DNA from: Clytia hemisphaerica
Taxonomy: Eukaryota > Cnidaria > Hydrozoa > Leptothecata > Clytiidae
Direction of reading: 5' to 3'
Assembly: GCA_902728285.1 (NCBI GenBank)
Contig: CACVBU010000372.1
Coordinates: forward strand, 635,727 to 699,726
DNA length: 64,000 nt
Each line of letters starts with the position of its first letter. Position 1 is the stretch's first letter. Made by a program: the position numbers and the translations under genes. Below the pieces are notes generated by a model. The model saw only the letters and a list, made by a program, of their open reading frames with translations, had not been told where the DNA came from and searched no databases. Of the stretch, positions 1-12,303 are shown one piece after another.

Positions 1-361
1 GATAAAGACACAGCCACAGAAAATAAAAACTGCTTCGTTAACAAGATTGACCACCCCCTTTTTAAAACCTTAAAGTACCTACCTTAGAGATTAGCTAGCT
101 ATAGGGTATAATTCTCTACCCAATATTTGAATATTGATTACAAAAATATTTTTACATACTTAACTATAGAAAATCATTCATATTCATAAAATAATTTAAA
201 ATCTATGTACATGCCTTGTGGAAACACGTTGTTATGAGAACGTCAAAAGGTTTTGAAGCCTGTTGGCGTTCTCAGTCTTTATCGTTTTCACTGTAGACAG
301 ATTTCACAATCCACGATTGGATAGCTTGCTATACCCACGATCACTTTTTTCAGTGATCATT
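1..361. other. 3' flank of the RING/TRAF gene, no gene seen
   Basis: AT-rich sequence downstream of the stop codon at 362. No coding region and no clear AATAAA on the minus strand were found. It would contain the 3'UTR, which may run out of the window. Confidence 0.4.
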
Positions 362-3300
362 TTATCGGTGATTTTTAATCATTCGTTTAACATCCTTACT
401 GACTTCTTTTAAATCATCTGGCTTCTTTGAGAAGATATCTTTCACATTCACATCAACATCAACTCTTGAACATATATATTTGGCCATTTCCTCAAAACCA
501 AGATCAATAGCCATATGCAGTAATGTTGAACCATGGCTCGTTCTATCCTCATTAAGAAGCTCTGGTTGATTATCTAAGAGAACTTGTAAAACTGGTATAC
601 AGTCTACAGTAACTGCAATTTGGGCTGAATTTTGACCATCATGGTCTTTAACATTTGGCTTGCACTGTGTGTATTGTTCGGAAAACTGTATAAGCCATAA
701 GACGAAATCAGGGCGTTTGTAACGGGTGGCATGGTGTAAAAGGGTGTCCCCGTTTTCATCGAGTAGCTCAACCAGACGGTATGATTGACTTGTATATTGC
801 ATGAAATTGATTATATCATTTTCTTGGATTAACATTAGAAGATCTAGAATTTGGAAGTTTGATAAACAGAGAAATTCATAGTGAAATGTTTTGTAGCCTG
901 GAGCAGGATATTGCGCTAATTTCGAGGAACTCTTCTTTCATCGTCACCAGGCAAGGTGTTTTATCCACTGTTTATAGTCGAAATTCTATTTCAGATTTAT
1001 GAGCCTACCCCTCAAAGGAAAATACTTAGTTGGATAAAACTTAAAACTTTTCATTAACCAAAACTAGCCCAATGACTTGCAGTTAATTACTTACCTAAAA
1101 ATGACCTAATAATTTCCCAGATTCAGATTTCCCTTTAAGGTTCGAGGACATATTTTAGGATAGCACGCACCATTGGTTGAATAAAATCCAACTTTATTTC
1201 CATACGTAGGTTATGGATGTCATATGGATGTTGTTTGGACGTTCTATGTGGATACTTACTTACCTTGGAAATTGACAAGTCTCAAACGTCCATCACTCGT
1301 AGTCACCATGCTTTCACTAAAATTCAAATCCATACAAATGAAAGATATGAAAATTGATCTAACAGTACACGTTTGGAGGAAAAATACAAAGTATCGAATG
1401 GAATAGTAGATATTATATAGCTATAGATATGTATTTAAGGACAGCTTAACCTTTTCGGGGCGCAAATTCTTTTTAAAAGCTGATTTTTGTTATAAGGTGA
1501 TGAGGGGGAGGGTGTTTAGGGGGTACCCGATTCCGAAATTCCACCGCAGAAAATTCCTTTGAAATTCATGGTTTTCGTCAAAATTTCCGGAAATTTTGAG
1601 TATTTTCTGCAAATTCCGTAATTCCGCGAAACTTTTTGCAAAAGTCCATTTTTTCGGAAAAATTGATTCCGCACTAAAATTGATTCTGCTCCTCCGCCAA
1701 CCATGAACCCCCCTATAGTTTGTGGTATATAGTTTGGTACTCAGTATCTTAACCCAGTACACAGGAAAAAATCATCGATTCCCAAATTTGGGAATTTCAG
1801 TTTACGTATCTGGAAATTTTCACATCATGTTCACTTTGTAATTTTTAGTTTGGGATTCTACGACGTTCGGGATATTGCATTTCACGATTGGCATTTGAGT
1901 TTAAGTTAAATTAGACATGCCTTGGGAAAATCAAAATCACAATGTGGAAAACTTATATAACAAACTTAAAGCTAAAACAACCAACTAGGTTTGGGATAAT
2001 GCCGTTCCCAAGCTTGTGATATATATATTTAATTACTAGACTTTGTTATAAAATCAAAAACTTGGTACTGGAAAACTCAAAATTAGATAAGTTTGGGATT
2101 CGCAATTTCCCAAACTTGTGATTTCGGGGTTAACTTTAATTAAACCCTTTTAAAACATTTAAAACTTTTTTTCTAAAACCTCAAGTACAAAGAATCTGAC
2201 ATTATTTCACCTAGAAAGTTTAAATTGGGAAATATCGATTTCACATTTGTGAAAATCAATTTCCCAAACTAGTACCACGCATGCGTAAGAAAAACCAAAA
2301 GTAGAAATTGGGTCAAAACTGTTCAGATCATAACTTGTGTATTCGATCAGTGTGTAACACAACGCTAAAGGTGATGCGTTCCGCAAGGGCGGCCTCGTCC
2401 GTTCGCAATTGACTTGCGTCACAAGGGCTCAGTGGAATCGTCAGTCGCCGTGCGGCCGTTCAATCGGTACCACGTCGTTGTTCCGCTGTTGTGACAAAGT
2501 GCCGGGATTCTCAAAGTAGCACAAGTACATGACAGAACGAATGGGAGCTATCGAGCCAATGCTCACGAATAATCGAATACATTTATTTACAAATCATATT
2601 TGGGTATTTGAGTTTCCCAATTGTGTTATACAGAATCACAAACTCAATCTTTGTGTTCAGCATTGTTAATAGCCATTTTCCGTAATGTGAACTAAACTTT
2701 AACAAGTTTGGGAAACCTAGTTTCCCAACCCTATTCCAGATCTGGTTTTAAGCTTTGTGATATTGGAATTCACAACCTACGTACAAGCTGCATAATCCCA
2801 AGTTTGGGGCTGGTTTGGGAAATACATCATTTTCCGGATCTGGAAATACGTATTTCCCAAACATTGGGATTTGAAGATTTTTTCCTGTGGTATATACACA
2901 AATATGCGTCTTTTGGAAGTTCATATAGATTTTTTTGAAAACATATAGATCCAAGCGTTTGAGTCCTCTACAGGGCAAAACAAAGTCGAGGGTAAGTGTA
3001 TAACTTTGGGTAAATGACAAAGAACGGATTGCTGCCAAAATTTCGGCCGAATATCTAAATTTTTCTCCACTGCACTATCATAAATGCTGAGTAATCATTT
3101 TTCTGGTAGGGTAAAATAGTATTTCATATCAAACCTTTGGTGAAATTTCTCCCATTCTGCTCTTAATTGTTCAGCTTTCAATTTTAATTCTTTATGTTTT
3201 GGCGTAATTTCATTTAACTTCTTTTGGTTCAGTTTATTTGCCTCTTGCTTCATGGAGATAATTTCTTTATAATGATCAATAATGACGTAATCTATTTGAG

Positions 3301-6300
3301 TTACTTCACATTCCGCCTGATGGACCACCATTTCGGGACGAGGAAGCTAGAAAACAATGAACGCATAAGATTCGAGTATACCTGGAATTTATAATAGCGA
3401 GATTATGTATCGGAGATATTCTACGGCTACAGTTGCGGGGCTGCCCATGCGGGTCGTCGCCAAAGGCAACATGTCGTTGTCTACTTTGCTCTGTACGGGA
3501 AAAACACCAAAATACCGTATAAGCAAAGTTGACATAATGTCGTACGTCAAATATCGAACTTGCTTTCACCCGCCATTGCTTGCCTTACTCGCCATTTCCC
3601 TCGCCGCTTTAACTGTAGCCGTAGAGAATTCTAGATACATAATCTCGCTGAAGTCAATTCTCAGATGCCGTTGGAATGACCGATTGCATTTTGACGTCAT
3701 ATAGCCCATGAACGGTAGACACCCAAAAACGCGAAAGTTTTTTCCGCAAAATGCAGTTTTTTACTAAAAAAACCCTAGGAATATGAAAGAATTTCGGCAA
3801 AAAGTGGGTGTCGACACCCAAAAATGCGAAAATTAGTTACGCCAAAATTAGTTCCCTCAAGGTTTTCCTTGATAAAATGTATCGTTTGACAAATACCTCT
3901 TCCAAGCAGCCATATTGTCGCCACCGACACAAAATTAAATTTGTTTTGCATGAATATTCTGCGTGATGTTGTAACTAAAGAAAATACAAAAAATAATTAG
4001 CGCAGGTAAAACTGAGGTAAAACTTATGACGAGAGGTAGAGAGGAAGGAATCAAAAGTGCATTCGCTTTAAGTGTGTACTTTTTTCAGAGTTTCCGAGTT
4101 TCATGCTCAGTAAGCAATCATCAGATGTAACTAAAAAATTATAAAAGCTGTGTGAAAACATACGTTACAAAATTGGTAAAATGCTGATTTAAGAGTCGTA
4201 AAAAAGTGATACAATCGTAAAACTATGAATTATTGTCAAGAGAGACATCTGATATGTCTGGAGGGACTTCTTTAAAGTTTTTTAAAAAGAATTTGCTTAT
4301 ACAGGGTGTCCCTAATTAAAGTATCGAGTCGAAACACAACTACGAGTAGAAAGTTTTATGTGCGTGTTCACAAAATTGTATTTTAAGCTCTCCCTCTTTT
4401 TTCTTTGTCATTACGATTAATTTATACGTTGTAACTACCTTTTGTAATAAGCCTGTGTGATGGAGAACGTTCTTATATTTTAGAGCGATAACACATACAA
4501 ACTTTTCTACTCAATCGCATGTTCAAACTCGATACTTTAATTAGGGACACCCTGTATGACGGAACGTGGAGATTAGTTAGATACTGAAGCATTTGTTTGA
4601 AAAATGGCATGCACAACAAGGGTTATTCAACACTTAAAGCGAATGCAGTTTAGAATAATGCCACAGAAGAGCAATAAAAAATTGACAAAACCGAGGGCGG
4701 ATAAGGCGTAATTAGAGAAACAATGGCGGTATTTAAGGTAGTTGAACAGTGATTGTCCAGCATGAGAAAATTTAGAGTATATTGAGACGATGTTCAGACG
4801 ACGGTTCCGAAACAAGTGTGAACGTCAAAATTCGAAACGTCAAAAAAGAAGACGTTACAAAGCAAAATAGATTGAAAAGGTTTCACTCCACTTTTTTCAT
4901 CGGAACGGAACTGCTCCGTTTTCTTGCTCCGAAACGTTCCGAAACCAATATGAACAAACTCGATCCGTAACGAAAATCATACCGGAGTGAAAAGGAAGGG
5001 TAACGTGTGAACATGGTCTGAATCTTCTTACCTGCGATTTTTCGATTAATTCATAGCATCCCTTATTTGGACATGGTATCATACAAACGTGATCCTAAAT
5101 AAAATGAAGACTAAAATTGGGCTTTTCTAGAAAAAAAACCGTATAGCCCCTGTTGAGGAGGTGCATCCCTCTATGGCTGGAAATGCTGTAACCCCCTGGA
5201 ATTCCAGGCAATCTCAGGTTTAAACCCCTCTGGAATTCTGAATTTTAGTAGGATTTAAAAAGCTACCCCCATGGAATTTCAGTTATTTTTGACAGATTTT
5301 TGTATCTCCCTATGGAATTCCACCATACAGCAAACCTTACCCCCTTGGAATGGAAATGGACCTTCTCAACAGGGAGTATACGTTTTTTTTCTGGAAAAGC
5401 CCATTCTCAAGAATAAAATTCGTATATTCAGCTTGAAATAGAAACTAATACTGACCAAATACTGATTAAAACAGCAAAATTAAGGCCTTAATTTAGCGAG
5501 CAAAGTCGACACATTGTAAACGTGTATACATTGGGCTATTTCAGAAATAGTCTGTATCCCCTATGTTGAGGAGGTGTGACGTCCAGGCTGGTCTTAAAAA
5601 TAAAAAATCCAGAGTCTGATTTTTTGAATGATAAAATCCAGGGTGTGGTCAGTAAAATCGGGTTGAAAATCCAGGACTGACCACTCAGTATAACGGCGTC
5701 GAAAATCTAGGGTGGTCCAAAGAAATCGGAGAAAAAATCTAAGGGGTCCTGAAAAATTGGAAAAAAATCCAGGGGGTCACCTTTTTAAAAAAAGATCCTC
5801 AACATAGGAGGTACAAATTTTTTCTGGATTGGCCCATTGGTCACAGATTTTTCACCATTCAACAAATAGTTTAATTCGTGAAGTATGTCGACTGTTTAAG
5901 ACCACGAGTGCTTTTGTTCAAGCTCCTTCTACATGTTTGTCTTACCACAAGATCGAACCTTCCTGTCATCAAAAGCGAAGAAATAAAAGTCTAGTGAAGA
6001 TTTAACTTTTCAGGGTTTCTCAAAAGGGGAGTGAATCTATTACCTTGCTTTTCCAGTCCGCATGGATATTACATATCGGACATTCACTATATCTAAACGA
6101 ACAATTTTCTTCGTGATCTTCTATGAGCGCCCGGTGAACAATTTCATCACATCCTTGAAATGGACATCGGACACTTGAGAAGCTGCATTCAGTTTTATGA
6201 GAGGTCTATGGGAGAAAAATAATGAACCGATTCATTATATTCATGACGTTATGTTTTCTACGGAAATACCCCGGCAAATTCTATACAACTTTTGTCTAGT

Positions 6301-8172
6301 TTAAATTTGCCACTACTGGCTAAAACCGGGGTATTTCCGTAGAAAACATCACGTCATGAATATCATGAATTTAACCGATACGTTTAAATACGTCATAAAC
6401 AGGCCTTTTCGTCCAGAAATAAAGAAATATGTATTTTTTAAATTTTTCTGGAAATGGAAATTTAAAAGATCCAAAAGATCACCAGAGTCAGACGAAAGAA
6501 ATGATCCCGGGGGGGGTACTACTTTTGCCGACCGACAGGGGTGTGCCGCTGAAGTTGTTGGACACTTGTTCTTTTGAAAAGTTTTGTCAAAATTTTCGAA
6601 AAAGGTCGATCCTAAAGGGAGATGAAATTCCAAAGTTTTCCACATTTTCTTCCCGAGTTCCCCCAAAAAGGTACCATTCGGCACATCCCCGTACCCCAAT
6701 CTTGCCCAAGTACACCCCCCCCCCGGAAGAAAAACACAAAAATTTTACATGGTAGTCTTTGATCAAACCAGTCCAAGGACAACCGTGAATGTACATGATG
6801 CATTTCACTTCCATTGTATTCAAAATCAATCGATCAGCTGTTGCAGAGCGTCGTGCCTAAAATCGAGGTCGAATACCTCTATCACTGACTGTACAAGTAA
6901 GGACAATAAGGAGCTGTTTTACAACTTCTTATACACCCATGTCTCACAGGCCCAGTAGAACTTTTTCCCAGAGCGCAGATAAAAATGCCTATTGAAATCC
7001 CAATGAGGATGGAAATTCTATTGTTCCAAGGCTAAAAAATCCAGTGAGGATGGTTTTGGAGTGCAATTTTTGAACATTGAATTTCGAATGGGGATGAAAT
7101 CAAAGTCAATTTCCCAGTGGGGCTGAAATTCTAAGGTATTTTTCCTTCCAGGAATGGAATTCTTGCTAAATTTTCCAGTGGAACTGGGGTCCCACCGGGT
7201 CTGTGACACAAGGGTGTCCTTATGGTTTCTGCGACCGAAAAATGTTTGGCAGTATAACGTTTGAAAAGTAAAACGTTTGAAATATTCTAATTGAAAAGAA
7301 ATCAGCAAACCTGAGCGATGGTGTATGAAGCTTTGCATTCTGGACATCCATATGCTTCTTCTTCTGTTGTGTCGTCTGTATATTTGCTGAAATGATAATA
7401 AATAATGATTCTTTGTAGAGTTTTTAAAATTTTACCAAAGAATCTTAGTCTAAAAGTGAAATCTGTGATAGCATAGATAATGATGCTCCAAGTTTTGGAG
7501 ATGAGCTGTCACCGATGAAAGTTTGTTTCCACGTAGCATGCACCGTATTTCGGTTTATCAAAAGTCCCATCTTTTTCGCATCACTTGACTAAACTTTGTA
7601 AGTCTTATAAAGTGTTTGAGACAATGATATCTATAAATTGTACAACACTAATAATAAAGCTTTATCTCCGTGCAGATCCTATCGATGATATCTACTATGA
7701 CATTGAAGTTGAAGCAAAGTATTCTTCTTATAAAGTACACTTTATTTTATAAGAACAAACTATAAAAGAACATAAAGCTTTGATGACAAAAATATCAAGA
7801 ACAAGTTAAGAACATTTTAAGGCTCTGCGGACTCCAAAACATACTAATTTTAAGGAAAATGGACAAAAATACACACAAAATGGTGCGGAAAATATATAAG
7901 AACATGTTAAGAATATTTTTTAGGCCCAAACCTCAAAAAGTTAAGAACATCCTAAGGCTCCAAATATTTTGCATGTAATTATGAAAAATACGAAAATTTA
8001 AGTATTCTCACTTGGCTTCTGGTTTTTGGTGCCACGCCCACAGACATGATTGACAGGCCATGTGAGTACAAGGAAGTTCCATAGCTTCGTTTAATAGATG
8101 CGAACACACAATACATTCATACTCTTTGATTTTGAGGCTCGCAGGGACAAAGTTGAATCCACCGTCCTCCAT
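362..8172 (-). CDS. RING / TRAF-type zinc finger / coiled-coil / ankyrin protein, probable E3 ubiquitin ligase
   Basis: Six coding exons on the minus strand: 8172-8012, 7386-7311, 6205-6044, 5094-5032, 3346-3135 and 929-362. They total 1242 nt (413 aa plus TAA), and the phases agree at every junction. The start ATG at 8172 has A at -3 and G at +4. A likely splice acceptor lies about 24 nt upstream of it, so a 5'UTR intron is probable. Residues 20-71 form a C3HC4 RING (C20, C23, C35, H37, C40, C43, C68, C71). TRAF-type fingers follow: C93-x4-C98-x11-H110-x3-C114, a less regular C121/C124/H135/C137, and C141-x4-C146-x16-H163-x3-C167. Residues about 170-222 are charged and heptad-like (coiled coil). 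About 282-395 hold three ankyrin-like repeats. RING proteins of this kind transfer ubiquitin; TRAFs normally end in a MATH domain, here replaced by ankyrin repeats. The weakest joint is the exon 6 acceptor at 930, which has a poor pyrimidine tract. The substrate is unknown. Confidence 0.8.
1770..2880. repeat. Array of spaced TTTGGGAA / TTCCCAAA palindromes
   Basis: Lies in the last intron of the RING/TRAF gene. The words GTTTGGGA and TCCCAAAC recur in both orientations, often in pairs around a short centre and followed by CTTGTGAT. Copies are seen near 1779, 1990, 2091, 2223, 2265, 2597, 2709 and 2812. No coding capacity is apparent. Confidence 0.6.
3396..3649. mobile_element. Inverted-repeat element, family A, copy 1
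   Basis: The ends are near-perfect inverted repeats of about 39 bp starting AGCGAGATTATGTATC. It lies in intron 5 of the RING/TRAF gene, about 50 bp upstream (in transcription order) of exon 5. A second copy is at 42199-42466. It has no transposase, so it is a MITE-type element. Open frames inside it are not genes. Confidence 0.8.
4299..4557. mobile_element. Mariner-like MITE with 30-bp inverted ends
   Basis: The ends are perfect inverted repeats starting ATACAGGGTGTCCCTAATTA and ending in its complement. TA at both borders suits a Tc1/mariner-type insertion. It is about 257 bp, non-coding, in intron 4 of the RING/TRAF gene. Confidence 0.8.
5118..5403. mobile_element. Inverted-repeat element, GGGCTWTTC family, copy 1
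   Basis: Starts TGGGCTTTTCTAGAAAA and ends with its imperfect complement. The inside holds repeated short runs such as CCCCCTGGAATTCCA. It lies in intron 3 of the RING/TRAF gene. Relatives are at 5532-5836 and 55392-55700. Confidence 0.75.
5532..5836. mobile_element. Inverted-repeat element, GGGCTWTTC family, copy 2
   Basis: Starts TGGGCTATTTCAG and ends TGGATTGGCCCA. The core has repeated AAATCCAGGGGGT-like units. It has no coding capacity and sits 129 bp from copy 1. Confidence 0.7.
6237..6363. repeat. Near-perfect hairpin palindrome
   Basis: ATATTCATGACGTTATG with TTTTCTACGGAAATACCCCGG is mirrored on the other side of a loop of about 50 bp. It is probably a very short MITE or its footprint, lying 30 bp upstream (in transcription order) of exon 3 of the RING/TRAF gene. 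Confidence 0.7.
6505..6727. mobile_element. Probable MITE with G-run / C-run ends
   Basis: TCCCGGGGGGGGTACT on the left is mirrored by AGTACACCCCCCCCCGGA on the right. It is about 220 bp with no coding capacity. The inverted end is short, so this call is tentative. Confidence 0.45.
6931..7217 (+). mobile_element. Inverted-repeat element, family B (CACAGACCC ends), copy 1
   Basis: Ends read ATACACCCATGTCTCACAG and CTGTGACACAAGGGTGT. The body has runs such as CCAGTGGGGATGG every 30-40 bp. It is followed within 100 bp by exon 2 of the RING/TRAF gene. Other copies are at 8811-9094, 14699-14944 (inverted) and 16987-17260 (inverted). Confidence 0.75.
7737..7975. mobile_element. TATAAGAAC-family MITE (intron copy)
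   Basis: Starts ACACTTTATTTTATAAGAAC. The internal words AAGGCT, AAGAACAT and TTAAGAAC are shared by the other members of this family. The right end is degraded. It lies in intron 1 of the RING/TRAF gene. Confidence 0.6.
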
Positions 8173-8309
8173 GTTGAATTTAACCAAATTCTCTAAAAAA
8201 AATACAGTGTGTCTGGAAGAAAGCGGAATAGATTTTGTATAAAAAAAATAATCCTATAAACCCATTAAATCTTACTGCATTTTTAGAGCATTTTCAACCA
8301 TGAATTGCC

Positions 8310-8563
8310 TACTTTTATAAGAACAATTTTATAAGAACAACGAGGCTCGAAATCGCCAAAAAATAAGAACAAAAAAAATTAAGAACGATACTCAATGCCA
8401 AACAATTTAGGGTATATAGAAATTGGGTATAACACCTAAAATATCTCAATCACGAATTATAAATAAGAACATAGGATAAGAACAATCAGAGGCTCAAAGT
8501 GTCAAAAAATAAGAACAGCCAAGCCTCTGCAAAATTTTACAGGTTCTTATAAAAAGAAAGTGT
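8310..8563. mobile_element. TATAAGAAC-family MITE
   Basis: Starts ACTTTTATAAGAACAATTTT and ends GTTCTTATAAAAAGAAAGTG. Contains the family words CGAGGCTC and TTAAGAAC. Non-coding. Confidence 0.7.
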
Positions 8564-8810
8564 TTCTCCCTGTAATGCTCAAGACTTTTGAAAAATGTAT
8601 TACATGTTAGATTTAGTTTTTTAGATCCTAACATAAGATTAACCTATCAAATATCAAAATATTTTAAAATGATTTCCCCAAAAAAAGTTAAGAATATCTT
8701 TCGATGTAATGAGAATAGTCCATTCTTATAAAAAGACTTGTACTGATCTAAAAAGTTGCAAAAAGAGTCAAACCAAATTTAAACTCAAGTTAATTTTACA
8801 GTCATTTAAG

Positions 8811-9094
8811 ATACCCCTGTCTCACAGCCCCAGTGGAACTTTTTTCCTCAGTGGGGATAAAAATTCCTATTGAAATCCCAATGGGGATAGAAATTATATT
8901 GTTCAAAGGTTAAAAAATCCAGTGGGGATAGTTTTGGGGTGCAATTTTTAAATATTTTATTTCGAGTGGGGATGAAGTATAAGTCAATCTCCCAGTGGGG
9001 CTAAAATCCCAGGGTATTTTCCTACCGGGGACGAAATTTTTGCCAAACTATCCAGGAGGGCTGGGGTCCCAGCGGGTCAGTGACACAGGGGTGT
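8811..9094 (+). mobile_element. Inverted-repeat element, family B, copy 2
   Basis: Starts ATACCCCTGTCTCACAGC and ends GTGACACAGGGGTGT. It is the same length and internal layout as the copy at 6931-7217 and in the same orientation. Confidence 0.8.
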
Positions 9095-9343
9095 ATTCAA
9101 GCATAGAGATTTTTTCATAGGTTAGCCCTCAAAATCAACCCTTACCGTTATCTATAACCGCGATTAGAAATAAAATCTTATAACTACTTGACAAGAATAT
9201 AATGACTTAAAAGTGTCTGCTTTTTATCAAAATGATATTTACATACTAAGCACTTCAAATACCATGTATAATAACAAAATAATTCAATCAAATTCATATA
9301 AACTGTCAAACTCTTCTTTGAAACAAGAGACCCTTATTAAAAT

Positions 9344-9568
9344 ACACGTTTTTTATAAGAATAATTTTATAAGAACACAAGGCTGAAAATTGGGCAAAGA
9401 TTACAATTCAAAATCAATAAGAAAGTACATACTGATTTTGACAGATTTTAACAGATTTGGAACCCTTTTTTAAGAACATCGTAAGAATACTTAAGCCTTA
9501 AAATTTCAAAAGATTCAGAACATCTCAACCTGAGCCAAAATTTACTAGTTCTTATAAAAAAAATGTGT
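9344..9568. mobile_element. TATAAGAAC-family MITE
   Basis: Starts ACACGTTTTTTATAAGAATA and ends CTTATAAAAAAAATGTGT. The internal words AAGGCTG and TAAGAACATCG are present. Confidence 0.75.
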
Positions 9569-9787
9569 TGAAGATAGCGGATTCTTATTACGATATGCAG
9601 ATCCTCCAAAATGTAAACTCAAAAAAAAAAATTATTCTCGTGTAATCAAATCATTCATTTGAGTCCTTTATAGAGTTCGATAACGCTATAGACTAGAGTC
9701 TGCCTACCTCTGACCAAACTTTGCTTTCTGATAATTTTTAATGACGCTGAACCCAGTGAAGAATCACTTTATCAGCACCTCTAGCAT

Positions 9788-10039
9788 ACACGGTTCTTTT
9801 ATAAGAGCATCCAAAATTTTCAGAGCTTTCAGATGTTCTTAACCTTTTGAGTTTTGGATTTAAAATGTTCTTGAGATGTTCTTATTTTCACCATTTTGTG
9901 AGTAATTTTGTCCATTTTCTTACGAAATTGGGTGTTTTAAGAGTCCACAAAGCCTTAAAATGTTCTTAACTTGCTCTTAATTTTTTGGCCACCAAAGCCT
10001 TCTGTTCTTTTATAGTTTGTTCTTATAAAAAAAACGTGT
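9788..10039. mobile_element. TATAAGAAC-family MITE, opposite orientation
   Basis: Starts ACACGGTTCTTTTATAAG and ends TTCTTATAAAAAAAACGTGT. The interior matches the reverse complement of the 7737 and 61949 copies, with words such as TGTTCTTAACTTGCTC. Confidence 0.75.
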
Positions 10040-12054
10040 ATCAAAAAGTCGGGAATGATAAAACTTTCCATTGATTCGATTGAACTGATACTATAATGAA
10101 CACCACCTTGTTTCATATCGAAAATATTTAACGAAAAGGCAACAAGCGTTACAAGAAAATTGGCGATTTTCTAAAGCTATGTAGCATGTGCACATTCTCA
10201 AATGACTGAAATATAAAACCTGCTACAGATAAAAAAATTTGTTATAATTCTGTTATAATATATAATCTACCAAAATTGTCTGTCAAAAATCTACATAAAA
10301 CACACACCCCCATCGATAAAACTAGTAAAACTTCAAACACATCGAATTCTCATATGCAATATAAAAGAACAAACTCAAACCAAAGCACAGTAAGCTTATA
10401 ACTTTTTATGTTTTGTTATTATAAAATACGAAACCTGAACTAAAGTTTTTTTGCACACGACTTAATCAAAAAAAAGTTGTAGAAAAGAGACTTTTCATCA
10501 CTCCCTGAGGGTTTGATGTAAATGTTTTATAAGAATATGGAAGTTGAAAATTTTCTTGAATTTAGTATTCTTATAAATTAAATTTTTGGAATAGATTTTC
10601 ATGGTCTTTAAGCGGGAAAAGCAAAAGTAAGTGGTTAATTAACCAGCTATTAGGAACGCAGATTCTCATTTTTGCCGTCTAAAACTGGTCCTTGATTCTA
10701 AATGATAGATTTCTTACACATCAACAAATCATATCCTCAGAATAAACTTCACAAACAAACGATATAGTAGCCCATAGCAACCTTATATCACCAATTAAAT
10801 TGTTATGCTTGATATCTGTTTAGAAGGGAATAAATCTCATACGTGACGTCACATATCTTTTGTCATTGCATAACCGGGTTTGTTCCGCAATATTTCCGAT
10901 AAAGGGTTATAGCTGAATTAATGAATCTTTGGATTACAAAAGATTGCACCATGTCTCAGAAGATTCTCTTATCTGGTACAAGATGTGGAAATATGCTACG
11001 ACACGCTTTGCTCTGAAGGTCGGGCATATTTTAAGCATATATTGGCCCGCTCCTTTAGAGCTTTAGTGTGGGCGGCCGCCAATACGCCATCGGAATATCA
11101 GATAAAAGATTCTCTTATCCTGCGGGGATGAAAGGGGGGGTGTACTCAGGTAAAATGGGTTACAGGGATATGTCGCTAGTTTTTATGGGCTCTTATTCAG
11201 GGTCTAAGAATATCTGATAGGGTTGGAGGATTGCAAGACTGCCAAATTTCAAACACTTTATCTGACCATTTGAGGGTAGATTTTGAAAAACTAGATTTTG
11301 CGTCAGACCGTATCTAACCGTAGCTAAACTTAGCCTGTGAGGTTCCAAAACTTCCAATTATCGTCTAAAAAGGGTCCACATTTAGTTTGTCAGGTGTGAG
11401 TTTTACATAGAAATCATTTTTAGATAAGACTAAGTTGTTTGAGGTCTTCGAAATTCAAAGTAGTACACGCTAACTGCCCGTGCCGAGCCCTTTTAGAAAT
11501 CGACAAAGTTGACCCATGAAATTTTCAACAAAAGTTTGACTTTTAGAAGCTCCTGTAGCACGAATTTTGCTTACAAATGCTTACCGTCAAAAAGACAAAG
11601 AATTTTATGGTGTTTTCAAAAATGCAAAAGAAAGGTAGCCTAAGTTTCTGTATCATGAAAAATAATCTCCGGTAACCGGAAAAGGAAACCTTCGTCATCT
11701 TTCCCAAAACTACATATACAAATTCTTTTGTTGCAGTTAAAAATCCTTTGGTGATTATAAAAATTCAAACAAAGCTTTTTACTAGGCTAGTAGGCTACTG
11801 ACCTCCAAATTTTTGGGTTCAGTAAGATTTTCCAAAGGGGACGACGATACAGGGAACAGTTTTAGGCAAATTTCATTACGGTGGATAGGGGGTCCTATCG
11901 GATCTACGTATTTTGTTTTCAAGGGAAAAACCTTATTAAATTCAGATTTATCAAACTAATAATTTATAAAACTTAAATTATAAACAAAAAATGCAAGGTT
12001 CGTAAATAAGCAAAAATTATTAAGAATCCCTACATTTTTTCCTATTTCCCAATT

Positions 12055-12300
12055 ACACGCTTTTTTATAAGAACAATTATATAAGAACACGAGACTGAAA
12101 ATCGGTCAAAAGCTAAGAACAAATTAAGAAAAATCTTGAGCATCAGAATTCAGAAATTACTAATACAGTATTGATTTTAATAGATTTTAATAGATTCTGA
12201 GTAAAGAAACTAAGCGTATTAAGAACATCGTAAGAACATACTTATAAGCCTGAAAATTTCGAAGGTTTTAAAAATTTTGAATGTTCTTAAAGAAAAACGC
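12055..12300. mobile_element. TATAAGAAC-family MITE abutting the lectin stop codon
   Basis: Starts ACACGCTTTTTTATAAGAAC and ends TTCTTAAAGAAAAACGC at 12300. The lectin stop codon occupies 12304-12306 on the minus strand, so this element must form the start of that gene's 3'UTR. Confidence 0.75.
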
Positions 12301-12303
12301 TTA

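Larger units (their letters stand above)
8173..12303. other. Intergenic region between the RING/TRAF gene and the lectin gene
   Basis: No gene seen. It holds one family B element and four TATAAGAAC-family MITEs, listed separately. The stretch 10040-12054 shows only AT-rich sequence with no convincing exon or repeat border. The promoter of the minus-strand RING/TRAF gene should lie in the first few hundred bases. Confidence 0.4.

Noticed and set aside
3405-3704. 99-codon plus-strand frame
   Set aside because: It lies within a MITE of which a second copy (42199-42466) has a frame-shifting internal duplication.
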